Shown in pieces: positions 52,198 to 60,928 of a stretch of DNA of 64,000 bases (the stretch's first letter is position 1; each line of letters opens with the position of its first letter). The notes below the pieces were generated by a model. The model saw only the letters and a program-made list of their open reading frames with translations. It made no database searches and was not told the origin of the DNA. Both the position numbers and the translations under genes were made by a program. The stretch is taken from the NCBI RefSeq assembly GCF_002844195.1, contig NZ_PEND01000001.1:868001-932000 (forward strand), written 5' to 3'. Source of the DNA: Halegenticoccus soli (lineage in GTDB: Archaea > Halobacteriota > Halobacteria > Halobacteriales > Haloferacaceae).

Positions 52198-53481
52198 CTA
52201 CGGTCTCCCGTCCGTTTCGTCGACCCCGTCGGCCGTCTCATCCGTTTCGCCCGTCGCGCCCTCGTCCTCCTCGCCTCCCTCGCCGGCCTCGTTCGATTCG
52301 CCCGTCTCTTCGCTCCCGTCCGCCCCGCCGACCGTGCCCCTTTCGTCCGCCCCCGCACCGCCCACGCCGTCACCCCCGTCGAGCGCCGCGTCGACGGTCA
52401 TGCGGCCGAAGATCGCTCGGGGGTCGATCACCACGTCCGCGCCGGCCCGCCTGAGCTTGTCGGCGGAGCCGGCGACGGAGACGGCGACGATGCGGACCTC
52501 GGGGCTCACCTGGCGGGCGGTCAGCACCGCGAGCGCGTCCTCGGCCTCGTTCCACGTCGCCGCGACGACGGCGGCCGCCTCGCCGATCTGCACCCGTTCG
52601 AGCGTCTCCTCGTCCGTGGGGTCGGCGGTGAGCACGTCGACGTTCCGATCCGAGAGCCGCGCCGCGCGGTCCTCGTCGGGCGTGATCACGACGAACGTCG
52701 TCCGGTCCGCCAGCTCCTCCAGGACCGGCTTCGTCGGATCGTCGTACCCGAGCACGACGACGTGGTCTTCGAGCCGCGCGAGCCGCGCGTCCGTCATCCT
52801 GCCGAGCGTGTCGGAGAGCCGCCCCTCGATGGCGGGCGCGAACAGCGTCCCGACGGCGACGCCGAGGCTGGCCGGTCCGAGGACGACGAGCGACAGCGCG
52901 AAGAGCCGCGCCGGTTCGCTCTGGGGCGTGACGTCGCCGTAGCCGACGGTGCTCGCCGTCACGAGCGTGAAGTAGAAGGCGTCGAAGAGGGTTTCGAGGC
53001 CGGAGAACTCCCGCCGGATCGCGTACGAGCCGACCGTTCCGTACGCCAACACCCCGACGACGGCGGTCAGCACCGCCGCCTGGCTCTGCGAGAGCGACAG
53101 CCGGCGGTCGAACCGTCCCCGGTTCGAGAGGAGGGCGACGAACGCGGCGACGGAGAGGAGGACGAGCGGCGCCGAGTAGGGGCTCGACTGCGCGAGGCCG
53201 TGGGCGGCCGAGAAGAGCGCGAGCGCGGCCGCCGCGACGGCGGCGACCCTGAAACCGCGTCGGAGGCCGTACGCGGCCAAGAGGAGGAAGAATCCGAGCA
53301 CGGTGCCGCTGAAGGCCGCGGTGTTCCGGATCCACTCCGGGACGACAGCGCCGAGGGGGCCGACCCCCGCGCCGGTGGCGATGGCGGCGATGCCGGTGGC
53401 GATCGACGCGAGTCCGGTCGCGATGACCAGCCACACCGTGGTTCGCTTGCCCGGCCGGTACTGACGCGAGCGCGTGGCCAT
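52198..53481 (-). CDS. Potassium channel with RCK/TrkA-N domain
   Basis: A 427-residue protein. Four N-terminal hydrophobic segments precede a two-helix pore with the selectivity filter TVGYGD (178-183). From about residue 239 a TrkA-N/RCK Rossmann domain (HVVVLGYDDPTKPVLEEL) extends to about 365; it should sense a nucleotide or ion and gate the pore. The last 60 residues are a Gly/Glu/Thr-rich, probably disordered tail. K+ handling is central to salt-in osmoadaptation of haloarchaea. Confidence 0.92.
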   Translation of the reverse strand: MATRSRQYRPGKRTTVWLVIATGLASIATGIAAIATGAGVGPLGAVVPEWIRNTAAFSGTVLGFFLLLAAYGLRRGFRVAAVAAAALALFSAAHGLAQSSPYSAPLVLLSVAAFVALLSNRGRFDRRLSLSQSQAAVLTAVVGVLAYGTVGSYAIRREFSGLETLFDAFYFTLVTASTVGYGDVTPQSEPARLFALSLVVLGPASLGVAVGTLFAPAIEGRLSDTLGRMTDARLARLEDHVVVLGYDDPTKPVLEELADRTTFVVITPDEDRAARLSDRNVDVLTADPTDEETLERVQIGEAAAVVAATWNEAEDALAVLTARQVSPEVRIVAVSVAGSADKLRRAGADVVIDPRAIFGRMTVDAALDGGDGVGGAGADERGTVGGADGSEETGESNEAGEGGEEDEGATGETDETADGVDETDGRP

Positions 53482-53611
53482 GTCGTTCTCACGGCGGCCG
53501 GGGGAATAAATCCGGGTTCGGTTCGCAGCGCGCGCGGCGGTCGCGCCGACGACGGAGACGTCGGCCGGCAGGGCGCGTGGGGGCCGCGGCGTGCCGATCG
53601 AGGTGTCGCGC

Positions 53612-54118
53612 TCAGATCTCGTACACGACGACGTCGGCGTAGCGGCCGTAGATGCCCCCGAGGACGTACCCGTACACCCAGTGCGCGAGCAGGGTCACGG
53701 CGGCGAAGACCGCGAGTTCGGGGTCGATCTGCCCCGCGTAGAGGTCGGTGAGGTCCCCGCGGTAGAAGCCGAAGACGAACCCGACCCAGACGATGGTGGC
53801 GTACGAGACGCCGCGCCACGCGAGCGACCCGCCGGGGAGAAACGCCGCGAGCGAGATGAAGAGCAGCGGGAGCGCCGTCATCCCGCCCAGCACGAAGACG
53901 AGCGCGCCGATCGGGAAGTTCGGCCCCAGGCCGAAGATCGACGCGAACCCGGCGAACGCGTCCGTGCTGAGCACGCCGAGCGCCCAGGCGACGGCCAGAA
54001 CCGGCGTCATGGCGATGGTTCCGGCGAGACCGGCGCCCATCGCCGCGACGATCTCCCTCGCGCCGATGCCGGAGTCCTCCGTCTCGGTCGCGACCGCGTC
54101 GATGGAGTCACTGCCCAT
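53612..54118 (-). CDS. Four-helix membrane protein (DUF6789-like)
   Basis: A 168-residue protein with a 23-residue acidic start and about four transmembrane segments (first AAMGAGLAGTIAMTPVLAVAWALGV in two parts, last FAAVTLLAHWVYGYVLGGIY). Pro, Gly and His residues in the helices resemble a family I recall as DUF6789; the name is tentative. No catalytic motif was found. Encoded between the K+ channel and the Dna2-like helicase, all on the minus strand but separated by 130-140 bp. Confidence 0.65.
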   Translation of the reverse strand: MGSDSIDAVATETEDSGIGAREIVAAMGAGLAGTIAMTPVLAVAWALGVLSTDAFAGFASIFGLGPNFPIGALVFVLGGMTALPLLFISLAAFLPGGSLAWRGVSYATIVWVGFVFGFYRGDLTDLYAGQIDPELAVFAAVTLLAHWVYGYVLGGIYGRYADVVVYEI

Positions 54119-54258
54119 ACGCGCACGTGGGGGCCGGACGCGGAAAAGTATTCGCGCCGATCAGCGGATACGGCCCCCGAATCGGCCGAAATCGTCCGGC
54201 TTCTGGATATTGGCACCGGGCGAGTGGTACGGTTCGGGAACCCCCGCCGGTCGTTCCC

Positions 54259-56931
54259 CTACCGCCGCGCCCAGTCGAGCAGTCGCGCGTAGAAGGGATC
54301 GGAGCCGAGCGCCGCGGCGTCGCCGACGAGGACGAGCGCCTTCTTCGCGCGCGTCAGCGCGACGTTCACCCGACGGGTGTCCTCGAAGATCGGCCCGTCG
54401 AGGTCGCCGGTCGCCACGAACGAGACGACGATCACCTCCCTGCTGGACCCCTGGAAGCGGTCGACGGTGTCGACCGTCACGTCGACCCGGCGGCCGATCT
54501 CCGCCACCTGCGCGCGGAACGGCGCGATGACGCCGACGTCGTCCGGACCGACGCCCGCGTCGAGGAACGACGCGACGATCTCGGCGACCCGCTCGGCCTC
54601 GGCGGGGTTGGTGTTGCCCTCGCGTCGGCCGTCGGGGTCGACGAAGCACACCGGATCGCGGAGTTCGGCCGGCAGGGCGTCGACGTCGACGCCGGCCAGG
54701 TTGTCCAGCCGCTGCGCCGCGACCTCGCCGGTCGCCGGTCGGAGCGCGCCGTCGTAGAACTCCGCCGACGAGAACGCCTGGATGCGCTGGGCCATCCGGT
54801 ACTGGCGGTCCAAGAGGACCGAGGCGTCCGGGTACGTCTCGACGAGCCGCTCGAACAGCGACCGCCGGAGGTCGTTCTCGGCTCTGACGACCGGCGGAAG
54901 CTGCTGGTGGTCGCCGACGAGGACGAACCGGTCCGCGAGGTTGATCGCCGCGAGCGTCCCCGGTTCGGTCAGCTGGGACGCCTCGTCGACGAGCGCCACG
55001 TCGAACGACTGCTCGCGGAGGACGCGAGACCCGCAGGCGGCGGTGGTCGCGGCCACGACGGGCGCGTTCGACAGCGCCGCCGCGCGCTCGTCCGGGTCGC
55101 CCCGCCGCTCCAGTCGGAGGTCGAGCATGTCCTCGCGGACGCCGGACTCGGTGCCGACGCGGACGGCCCCCTCGAACCCCTGCTCGCGGAGCGCTTCGAG
55201 GGCGTTGTCGACCGCGCGGTTCGTGAAGGCGGACAGCAGAACCCGGTCGCCCCGGTCGACGAGCGCCCGGACGATCCGGGCGATGGTGTACGTCTTTCCC
55301 GCCCCCGGCGGGCCGTGGATCAGCGCGCAGTCCTCGGCGTTCACCGCGAGGTTGACGGCGTCGTTCTGCGCCTCGTTGTTGTCGACGTAGGTGCGGCGCT
55401 CCCCGCCGAACTCCGGTTCCCGCCGCCCGAAGAGCACGTCCTTCCGCTCGGGATCGCCCTTCAGGAGGGCGTCGTGCAGCGCGGTGAGCATCCGGTCGAC
55501 CGAGATCTCGGAGGGGTACACGTCGAGCCGGCGGAGCTCGACCGGTTCGTCCGCGGTGACGACGACTTCGGCGCCCAGCCGTTCGATCCTGACGAGTTCG
55601 GCGTGGCCGCTGACCGGGTCGCCGTCGCTGGCGAGGGCGACGTCGCCCTCGCGGAGCTTCGACACGGCGTCCCCCGGTTTGTGTGCGCGCAGCTCCCAGC
55701 GGCCGTCGCCGATCTCCCGCCGGCCGGCCGGTTCGAGGCCGACGAGCGCCCGGTCGTCGTCGGCGCGTTCCTCGGCCGTCTGCTCCCACAGCTTGCGGTA
55801 CTCGCGGTGGGTTTCGCGGCGCTCCTCCTCGATCGCGCGGTACGTGCGGTCGAAGTACTCGCGCTCGTCCTCCGGGATGGGCCGGCCGATCTGCCCCGCC
55901 TTCGACTCCTGGTCGAGGCGGCCGGAGACGACCATGCAGGTGTCCTTCTCGAAGCAGTACTCGCAGCGGGCGTCGGCCTCGAAGCCCGTCGGGACGGACG
56001 AATCGAACTCCGTCGCCGCGATCTCGTTGCGCGCGCGGACGACGAACTCCAGGAGGCCCTTCCCGACCGAGAACTCCTTCGCCGGCGAGAGGTCGCCCGC
56101 CTCCTCGCTCCGATCGAGGGCGGTGTTCTTGGTGTACAGGAGCGTCCCCGTGTCGGCCGGGACGCCGCGCTCCGAGAGCATCAGCGCGTAGCACGCGGCC
56201 TGGATCTTGTCCTGAAAGCGCGGCTCGCGGTTCGTGTTCTTCCCGGTCTTGAGCTCGACCGGCATCCCCCGGCGGAGCGCGTCGGCGCGCCCCTTGACGC
56301 CGAAGGTGGGGCTGATGAGGGTGTACTCCGAGCGCCAGTCGTCCTCCTCGGTGAGGGTCCCCTGCGACAGCCACCCCTCGATGGCGGCGGCGTTCCGCCG
56401 AACCTCGTCCTCGACCTCGGTCGCGTCGCGGCCGAGCAGCCCGAGTTCCAGCCCCGCCTCGGCGACCCGCTCCTCGATTGACGAGTCGAGGTCCCGGCCG
56501 CGCAGGAGGTCGCCGAACACCTCGTGGACGATCGTCCCCTTGACGACGGGGTAGTTGAGCGGGACGCCCGAGAGCTTGTTCAGGTAGTACATCCGCGGGC
56601 ACTGCACCCACGAGCGGATATCCGTCACGTCGACGAGGAAGCCGGGTTCGAGCACGACGTAGGAGTCCTTCGAGGTGGCGTAGCTGATCTCCCCCCGGTA
56701 CTCGTCGGGTTCGGCGTCGGTGACGAGCAGTTCCATCCCCGGTTCCGCGTGCTCGGCGGTGTGGGTCCACTTGCCCCACAGCGTCACCGTCACCGCGTCG
56801 CCCCCGTCGAGCAGCTCCTCGGCGTTCTCGCCCGTCGGCCGGACCGCGACGTCGGCGATGTCGCGCTCGCCGTACCGCGTGCTCACCGTGCGAGGGCCGT
56901 CGACGTTCGCGATGGTGCCCCGAACGTTCAC
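54259..56931 (-). CDS. Dna2-like nuclease-helicase (PD-(D/E)XK nuclease with Fe-S cluster plus SF1 helicase)
   Basis: An 890-residue protein in three parts. Residues 1-75 look like an OB-fold. Residues ~100-335 are a Cas4/Dna2-type nuclease: C111, H136, D217 (GRADAL), E226-x-K228 (VELKTGK), with C323, C326 and C332 completing a four-Cys iron-sulfur site around the nuclease. From about 520 a superfamily 1 helicase of the UPF1/Dna2 class follows, with Walker A GPPGAGKT near 540, FTNRAVDNAL, VDEASQLTEPG and VGDHQQLPPVV. It likely trims DNA flaps or ends in replication and repair. Confidence 0.93.
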   Translation of the reverse strand: MNVRGTIANVDGPRTVSTRYGERDIADVAVRPTGENAEELLDGGDAVTVTLWGKWTHTAEHAEPGMELLVTDAEPDEYRGEISYATSKDSYVVLEPGFLVDVTDIRSWVQCPRMYYLNKLSGVPLNYPVVKGTIVHEVFGDLLRGRDLDSSIEERVAEAGLELGLLGRDATEVEDEVRRNAAAIEGWLSQGTLTEEDDWRSEYTLISPTFGVKGRADALRRGMPVELKTGKNTNREPRFQDKIQAACYALMLSERGVPADTGTLLYTKNTALDRSEEAGDLSPAKEFSVGKGLLEFVVRARNEIAATEFDSSVPTGFEADARCEYCFEKDTCMVVSGRLDQESKAGQIGRPIPEDEREYFDRTYRAIEEERRETHREYRKLWEQTAEERADDDRALVGLEPAGRREIGDGRWELRAHKPGDAVSKLREGDVALASDGDPVSGHAELVRIERLGAEVVVTADEPVELRRLDVYPSEISVDRMLTALHDALLKGDPERKDVLFGRREPEFGGERRTYVDNNEAQNDAVNLAVNAEDCALIHGPPGAGKTYTIARIVRALVDRGDRVLLSAFTNRAVDNALEALREQGFEGAVRVGTESGVREDMLDLRLERRGDPDERAAALSNAPVVAATTAACGSRVLREQSFDVALVDEASQLTEPGTLAAINLADRFVLVGDHQQLPPVVRAENDLRRSLFERLVETYPDASVLLDRQYRMAQRIQAFSSAEFYDGALRPATGEVAAQRLDNLAGVDVDALPAELRDPVCFVDPDGRREGNTNPAEAERVAEIVASFLDAGVGPDDVGVIAPFRAQVAEIGRRVDVTVDTVDRFQGSSREVIVVSFVATGDLDGPIFEDTRRVNVALTRAKKALVLVGDAAALGSDPFYARLLDWARR

Positions 56932-56984
56932 TGTCGGGTGTCAGTGCGGCCGGGTGAAAAACGCTGTCGGTGACGCCGGGACTG

Positions 56985-57836
56985 TCAGAAGTGCCGCCGC
57001 AGGTGATCGCGCGTCGCGGAGAGCGTACAGGGCGTGAGTCGCAGGCTGAGCCGCTCCGTGTTCTCGACGACCGCGGCGGCGTTCCGCGCGTGCGAACAGC
57101 GGTCGGACGGCGGGTCCTGCGTGACGGAGCCGTAGTACAGGAGCATCGGCGAGTTCGCGCGACCGCGGCGGTCGACGTACTGCGCGCCGTCGGCGTGCCG
57201 GCAGCCGAGGGCGTGTCCGACCTCGTGCATCACCGTCGCCTCCCAGGCGGTGACGCCGCCGCGAAGCTTGTTCGCGACGTTGCAGACGACCGTCGTCCGC
57301 CCGTCGGGGGCGTACCCGCCCGCGTCCGCGCTCGAAACCACGCGGCCGTTCAGGACGCAGGTGACGTCGGAGACCATGAGCAGGTGGACGCACCCCTCCT
57401 CGGCCGCCGCCGAGGATTCGGACAGCCAGCGCCGGAACCGCCGGCGGTTTTCCCCGCTCGAACGGGATCGATCGTAGCGCGGGTACGTCTCGCCGCTCTC
57501 TTCGAAAGAGAGCGCCAGACCGCCGTACCTGCGGTTGTACTGGTCGACGTACGCGCGGAGCGCGCGCTCCTCTTCGCCCGTCCCGAATCTGGTTCTCGGC
57601 GTTCGGAACGTCACGACGCGGAGTTCGTACTCCGGGTCCGCGATCGGGCCGCTCCAGGCCGCTCTCGGACCCGAGGCGCTCCCGGTCGCCCCGACGCTCA
57701 GCGCGGCCGCGAAGCCGCCGCCGACGAGCCGGAGCGCCGCCCGTCGAGACGCCGCGGCGACCGTCCCCGTTCGGGTTTCGCCCGTCTCCGTCCGGCTCTC
57801 GTCCGTCTCCGTCTGATTCTCGCCCGTCTCCGTCAT
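56985..57836 (-). CDS. Tat-exported metzincin-like zinc protease
   Basis: A 283-residue predicted secreted protein. The N-terminal 30 residues are an acidic Thr/Glu-rich repeat (ENQTETDESRTETGETR), followed by a twin-arginine signal (SRRAALRLVGGGFAAALSVG). The catalytic zinc site is HEVGHALGCRH with H204, H208 and H214 as ligands and E205 as base, i.e. HExxHxxGxxH, and a Met-turn candidate M231 (SPMLLYYGS) follows at the right distance. Several cysteines (149, 160, 185, 212, 247) may form disulfides outside the cell. Substrate and subfamily are unknown. Confidence 0.82.
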   Translation of the reverse strand: MTETGENQTETDESRTETGETRTGTVAAASRRAALRLVGGGFAAALSVGATGSASGPRAAWSGPIADPEYELRVVTFRTPRTRFGTGEEERALRAYVDQYNRRYGGLALSFEESGETYPRYDRSRSSGENRRRFRRWLSESSAAAEEGCVHLLMVSDVTCVLNGRVVSSADAGGYAPDGRTTVVCNVANKLRGGVTAWEATVMHEVGHALGCRHADGAQYVDRRGRANSPMLLYYGSVTQDPPSDRCSHARNAAAVVENTERLSLRLTPCTLSATRDHLRRHF

Positions 57837-58071
57837 CGAGTGTCGTCCGTCGGCGACGCCCGTTTCGACCGCCGGGCGGTCGCCGCGCGCGGACCGTCAC
57901 CTCGTTCGCATACTCACCTTCGCGGCACATATATCATATCAATATTCTAATAATTTTAATAAGCGAACGTGAACGTCAAATTCGGCGGACGTTCACGACG
58001 ACGTGACAATCGCCAGCATCGGCCCGGAGCCGCACCACAGCCTGCAAGTGCTTCCGCTGCCGAACGGAGGT
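57837..58071. promoter_or_regulatory. A/T-rich divergent promoter region with inverted repeat
   Basis: About 235 bp between divergent genes. A run of A/T-rich sequence (ATATATCATATCAATATTCT onwards, near 57927-57963) offers TATA elements in both directions. Next to it CGTGAACGTC (57968-57977) and GACGTTCACG (57988-57997) form a perfect 10-bp inverted repeat, a possible operator. Confidence 0.5.
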
Positions 58072-58410
58072 ATGAGCGAGTCCGGTACGCGCGGCGGCGT
58101 CGCGCGACTCTCGAAGGTCGTCCTGTCGGTTCTGCTCGGGTTCGTGCTGATCGGATCGGCGTTCCAGCTCCGGGCCGAGGGCGTCGCGGCCCTCCCCGAA
58201 GTCGCCGCGAGCGTCTACGTGGCCGCCGTCGTGGCCTACGGCGTCCTCCGCGACGCGATGGACACGTCGCGCTTTCGGATCGCGCTGTACGCCGGCGTCG
58301 TCGCGTGGGCGGCGGTCAACCTCGCCGGCGGGGCGACGGACGTCGTGACCTACGCGCTTTTCGCCGTCGGCGCGCTGCTCCTGGCGCGCGAACTCACCTT
58401 CGGGGGGTAA
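58072..58410 (+). CDS. Small four-helix membrane protein
   Basis: A 112-residue protein with about four hydrophobic segments (SKVVLSVLLGFVLIGSAF; LPEVAASVYVAAVVAYGVL; FRIALYAGVVAWAAVNLAG; DVVTYALFAVGALLLA). No motif identifies it. A start further upstream in frame is not hydrophobic or conserved-looking, so the ATG before SESGTRGG is used. Divergent from the secreted protease. Confidence 0.6.
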   Translation: MSESGTRGGVARLSKVVLSVLLGFVLIGSAFQLRAEGVAALPEVAASVYVAAVVAYGVLRDAMDTSRFRIALYAGVVAWAAVNLAGGATDVVTYALFAVGALLLARELTFGG

Positions 58411-58478
58411 TCGATCGATAGGCCCGATCGACGCGCCCGACCGATACGCTCATTCCCGCGGTCGCCCAACGGCGGGGT

Positions 58479-59033
58479 ATGCGCGTCAGAGACTGGCGGG
58501 ACATCCTCGACGAGGTCGCCGAGGGGACGTCGGCTCCCGAGGACTGGCGGGCGGTCGCCGGTCGCCGGCGGGAGGGCGTCGGCGAGGACCTCGTTCTCGG
58601 TCACCCCCGAGACGGGGTCTACCTCCTCAAGACGTACGCGAAAAACCCCTACGACGTGCGGGGGGTCGGCACGCGCGTCGCCCGGAGAGTCGACGAGGAC
58701 CTCGATCCCCTGCTGCCGGGTCGCGACGACGACGGCGGCCGCTTCGCCGTTCGGACCCCGCCCGAGGACGAGGACGACGCCGAGCGGATGGCGAAGCGGC
58801 TCGAAGAGACCGTCAGGGTCCACGCGGAGGCGCCCACGACGCCCGACGACTTCTTCACGGACCTCATGGAGGCCGTCGAGAGCCCCGCCTTCGGCCCGAT
58901 GGAGTACGACGGGACCGATCGGCCCGACCGGCTGGACGAGCTGTCGGACGCGTTCGAGGAGGCCGAGCGCCTGCTGAACGCGGAACTCGACGACCTCATC
59001 GCGGACGACGGGGTCGACCGCGGCTTCCAGTGA
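58479..59033 (+). CDS. Conserved haloarchaeal acidic protein, unknown
   Basis: A 184-residue soluble protein. The N-terminal RVRDWRDILDEVAEGTSAPEDW region is followed by a beta-rich piece, DLVLGHPRDGVYLLKTYAKN, and a C-terminal helical acidic part (LSDAFEEAERLLNAELDDLI). No catalytic or metal motif was found. It looks like a lineage-specific conserved protein; its neighbours give no clue. Confidence 0.7.
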   Translation: MRVRDWRDILDEVAEGTSAPEDWRAVAGRRREGVGEDLVLGHPRDGVYLLKTYAKNPYDVRGVGTRVARRVDEDLDPLLPGRDDDGGRFAVRTPPEDEDDAERMAKRLEETVRVHAEAPTTPDDFFTDLMEAVESPAFGPMEYDGTDRPDRLDELSDAFEEAERLLNAELDDLIADDGVDRGFQ

Positions 59034-59087
59034 CGGGCCGTCCCCCGGCGGGGAGCGTTCAAATGGGCGGGACACGTGCGTGACGAT

Positions 59088-59489
59088 ATGAGCGCGGAGG
59101 CGACCGTTCGGAAATACTACGAGGCGCTCCGACGAGGGGAGCCGCTGCACCCGTTCTTCCTCGATCGCCCGGACGTGGTGAAGTTCGGAATCGGCGAACG
59201 GCTGGCCGGCTACGACGAGATCCGGGCGGGGCTCCGGGAACAGACGCGCACCACCGACGGGTGGGTCGTCGAGAGCCGGCGGCTCCGCGTCGGGGAGCGC
59301 GGCGACCACGCCTGGTTCAGCGACGACGTTCGGATGGCGTGGACGGACGCCGCCGCCGACCGCGAGCGCGACTTCGAGACGCGGTGGAGCGGAACGCTCG
59401 AACGGCGCGGCGACGGGTGGGCGTTCGCCGGAATGCACGTGAGCGTCGCCCGGTCGACCGACGGAGCGCGCGGAGGCGACGGCGACTGA
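59088..59489 (+). CDS. SnoaL/NTF2-like domain protein
   Basis: A 133-residue protein with the cone-shaped NTF2-like pattern: helical start SAEATVRKYYEALRRGEP, PFFLDRPDVVKFG, AWFSDDVRMAW and the closing RWSGTLERRGDGWAFAGMHV strands. Such domains bind small hydrophobic ligands or act as isomerases; this is close to the proposed SnoaL_3 group. The ATG four codons downstream of another in-frame ATG gives the better start. Overlaps the next gene by one base (TGATG). Confidence 0.78.
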   Translation: MSAEATVRKYYEALRRGEPLHPFFLDRPDVVKFGIGERLAGYDEIRAGLREQTRTTDGWVVESRRLRVGERGDHAWFSDDVRMAWTDAAADRERDFETRWSGTLERRGDGWAFAGMHVSVARSTDGARGGDGD

Positions 59490-59704
59490 TGGTCGGACCG
59501 AGCCTGACCGACGAGGAACGCCGGCTGGCCAACAGCCGCCTCAAAGCCGGTTTCGTCGCGCTCGTCGGCCTTTCGAGCGGACTGGTCGCCCTCCAGGTCG
59601 AACCGTCGCTCCCGCAGCTCGCCGCGGCCGTCGTCGGTGGACTGCTCGTCGGCTGGCTGCTCGTCTGGTACCTCTCGCGGAGCTTCCGGCGCGCCGAACG
59701 CTGA
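59489..59704 (+). CDS. Small two-helix membrane protein
   Basis: A 71-residue protein with two hydrophobic segments (LKAGFVALVGLSSGLVALQV and LAAAVVGGLLVGWLLVWYLS) and a basic C-terminus (SRSFRRAER). It is translationally coupled to the NTF2-like gene upstream. Function unknown. Confidence 0.65.
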   Translation: MVGPSLTDEERRLANSRLKAGFVALVGLSSGLVALQVEPSLPQLAAAVVGGLLVGWLLVWYLSRSFRRAER

Positions 59705-59713
59705 CCGGGCCGC

Positions 59714-60667
59714 TCAGGCGACCCGCGCGAGCCACCGCTCGGGGTGGTCGAGTTCGACGTTCGTCGGCAGGTTCTCGGGGCGCTCCCACACCTTGCTCGC
59801 GGCGGCGACGCCGCGGGCGTCGGCAACCGCCTCGAAGAACGCCGCGCCGCGCTCGTACTGGCGGCGCTTCAGCCCGAGGCCGAGCACGCGCCGGACGAGC
59901 TGGGCGAGCGGGCCGCCGCCGCGGCGGCGCTCGTCGAGCTTCCGCCGCAGGTCGGCGTAGTCGTCGTCGAACGCGCGGTCCATGAGCAGCTCCGCGTAGC
60001 CCTCGACGGCGGTCATCGCCGTGTCCAGCTCGCGGAACGCCTCGCGGTCGAGGCTCCCCTCGGCGAGGGCGTCGACGCCCTCCTCCATGCGGGCTTCGAG
60101 GTACCCGGAGAGCCAGGGCGCCGCGCCGAACTCCGCGGCGTGCGACACCTCGTGGAAGGCGATCCAGCGGCGGAAGCGCGGGTAGTCCACGTCGAGCGAG
60201 TCGGCGACCTTGCGGATGTTCGGCCGGACGAAGTAGAGCCCGTGGTCTTCGTCCCCCTCGGCGAGGAGCAGCGGGTCGTACTGTCCGAGCACGTTGTTGC
60301 CGAGAAACGAGAGCATGAACGCCATCGTCCCGGTGTTGACGACGCGAGCGACGCCGGGAAGGACCCCGGCGCCGCGGCGCTCGATGGGGCGCATCACCCG
60401 CTCGAAGGTGCGGATGTTCGCGTCTATCCAGTGGTGGCGGTTCTGCACCTCGATGGCGTCCGGGAGATCGAACTCGACCGCGGCGACCGCGCGGAGCCGG
60501 GTTCGCGCGTCGCGGACGTCGGTGGCGTAGCCCGCCCGCTCCTCCGGGGAGAGGTCGAGGCTCCCCGGGTCGGTGGCCGCCTTGGCCGCCTCCGCGACCG
60601 CGTCCCAGTCGACCACGCCGGTTCCCGACGCCTCGGTTACCGCGCGGACGCTGCGATAGAGGTTCAT
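59714..60667 (-). CDS. Zinc-dependent metalloprotease-like protein (DUF2342 family)
   Basis: A 317-residue protein of the DUF2342/coenzyme-F420-biosynthesis-associated type. The conserved HEVSH zinc motif is at 172-176 (FHEVSHAAEF), and a family motif around LLLAEGDEDHGLYFVRPNIR precedes it. The N-terminus MNLYRSVRAVTEASGTGVVDW and the middle LGNNVLGQYDPLL are typical. Proteolytic activity has not been shown for most relatives. The ATG used removes a nine-residue upstream extension. Convergent with the small membrane protein gene. Confidence 0.85.
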   Translation of the reverse strand: MNLYRSVRAVTEASGTGVVDWDAVAEAAKAATDPGSLDLSPEERAGYATDVRDARTRLRAVAAVEFDLPDAIEVQNRHHWIDANIRTFERVMRPIERRGAGVLPGVARVVNTGTMAFMLSFLGNNVLGQYDPLLLAEGDEDHGLYFVRPNIRKVADSLDVDYPRFRRWIAFHEVSHAAEFGAAPWLSGYLEARMEEGVDALAEGSLDREAFRELDTAMTAVEGYAELLMDRAFDDDYADLRRKLDERRRGGGPLAQLVRRVLGLGLKRRQYERGAAFFEAVADARGVAAASKVWERPENLPTNVELDHPERWLARVA

Positions 60668-60808
60668 ACCCCTACCTCCGGGATCGCCGACCAAAACGCT
60701 TGTGCGGTCGCCGGGAGAGCCCCGCGGGACTCACTTCATTTCGAGGGAGCCCGCTCGGACGAAACCGCCGTGCGTCGGCCTCACACGGCATGACGGCTTT
60801 GAAAGCGC

Positions 60809-60815
60809 TTTTATG
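60809..60815 (+). promoter_or_regulatory. TATA candidate of the eL7 operon
   Basis: CTTTTATGG follows TTGAAAGCG and would place the transcription start near 60840, giving a leader of about 90 nt, unusually long in this window. Confidence 0.5.
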
Positions 60816-60842
60816 GAGGGCACAACTACACCATCGTACACC

Positions 60843-60897
60843 CTGCCCGGGGTTGATGATACTCCTCGCCGTCAGGGAACGACCATCGGCGGGGCAG
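60843..60897 (+). promoter_or_regulatory. Structured leader in front of eL7, candidate autoregulatory RNA element
   Basis: CTGCCC (60843-60848) can pair with GGGCAG (60892-60897) and CGCCG (60867-60871) with CGGCG (60887-60891), the two stems lying directly next to each other on the 3' side. The 19-nt 5' bulge contains TGATGA (60854-60859), like the C-box bound by eL7/L7Ae. Known: L7Ae represses its own mRNA through a kink-turn in some archaea. A canonical kink-turn is not evident here. Confidence 0.35.
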
Positions 60898-60928
60898 TCG
60901 AGCCCGCGAGCAGGAGAGGTGAACAACC

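Noticed and set aside
54127-56481. 784-codon plus-strand frame opposite the Dna2-like gene
   Set aside because: Shadow of the Dna2-like gene, low complexity, no motif.
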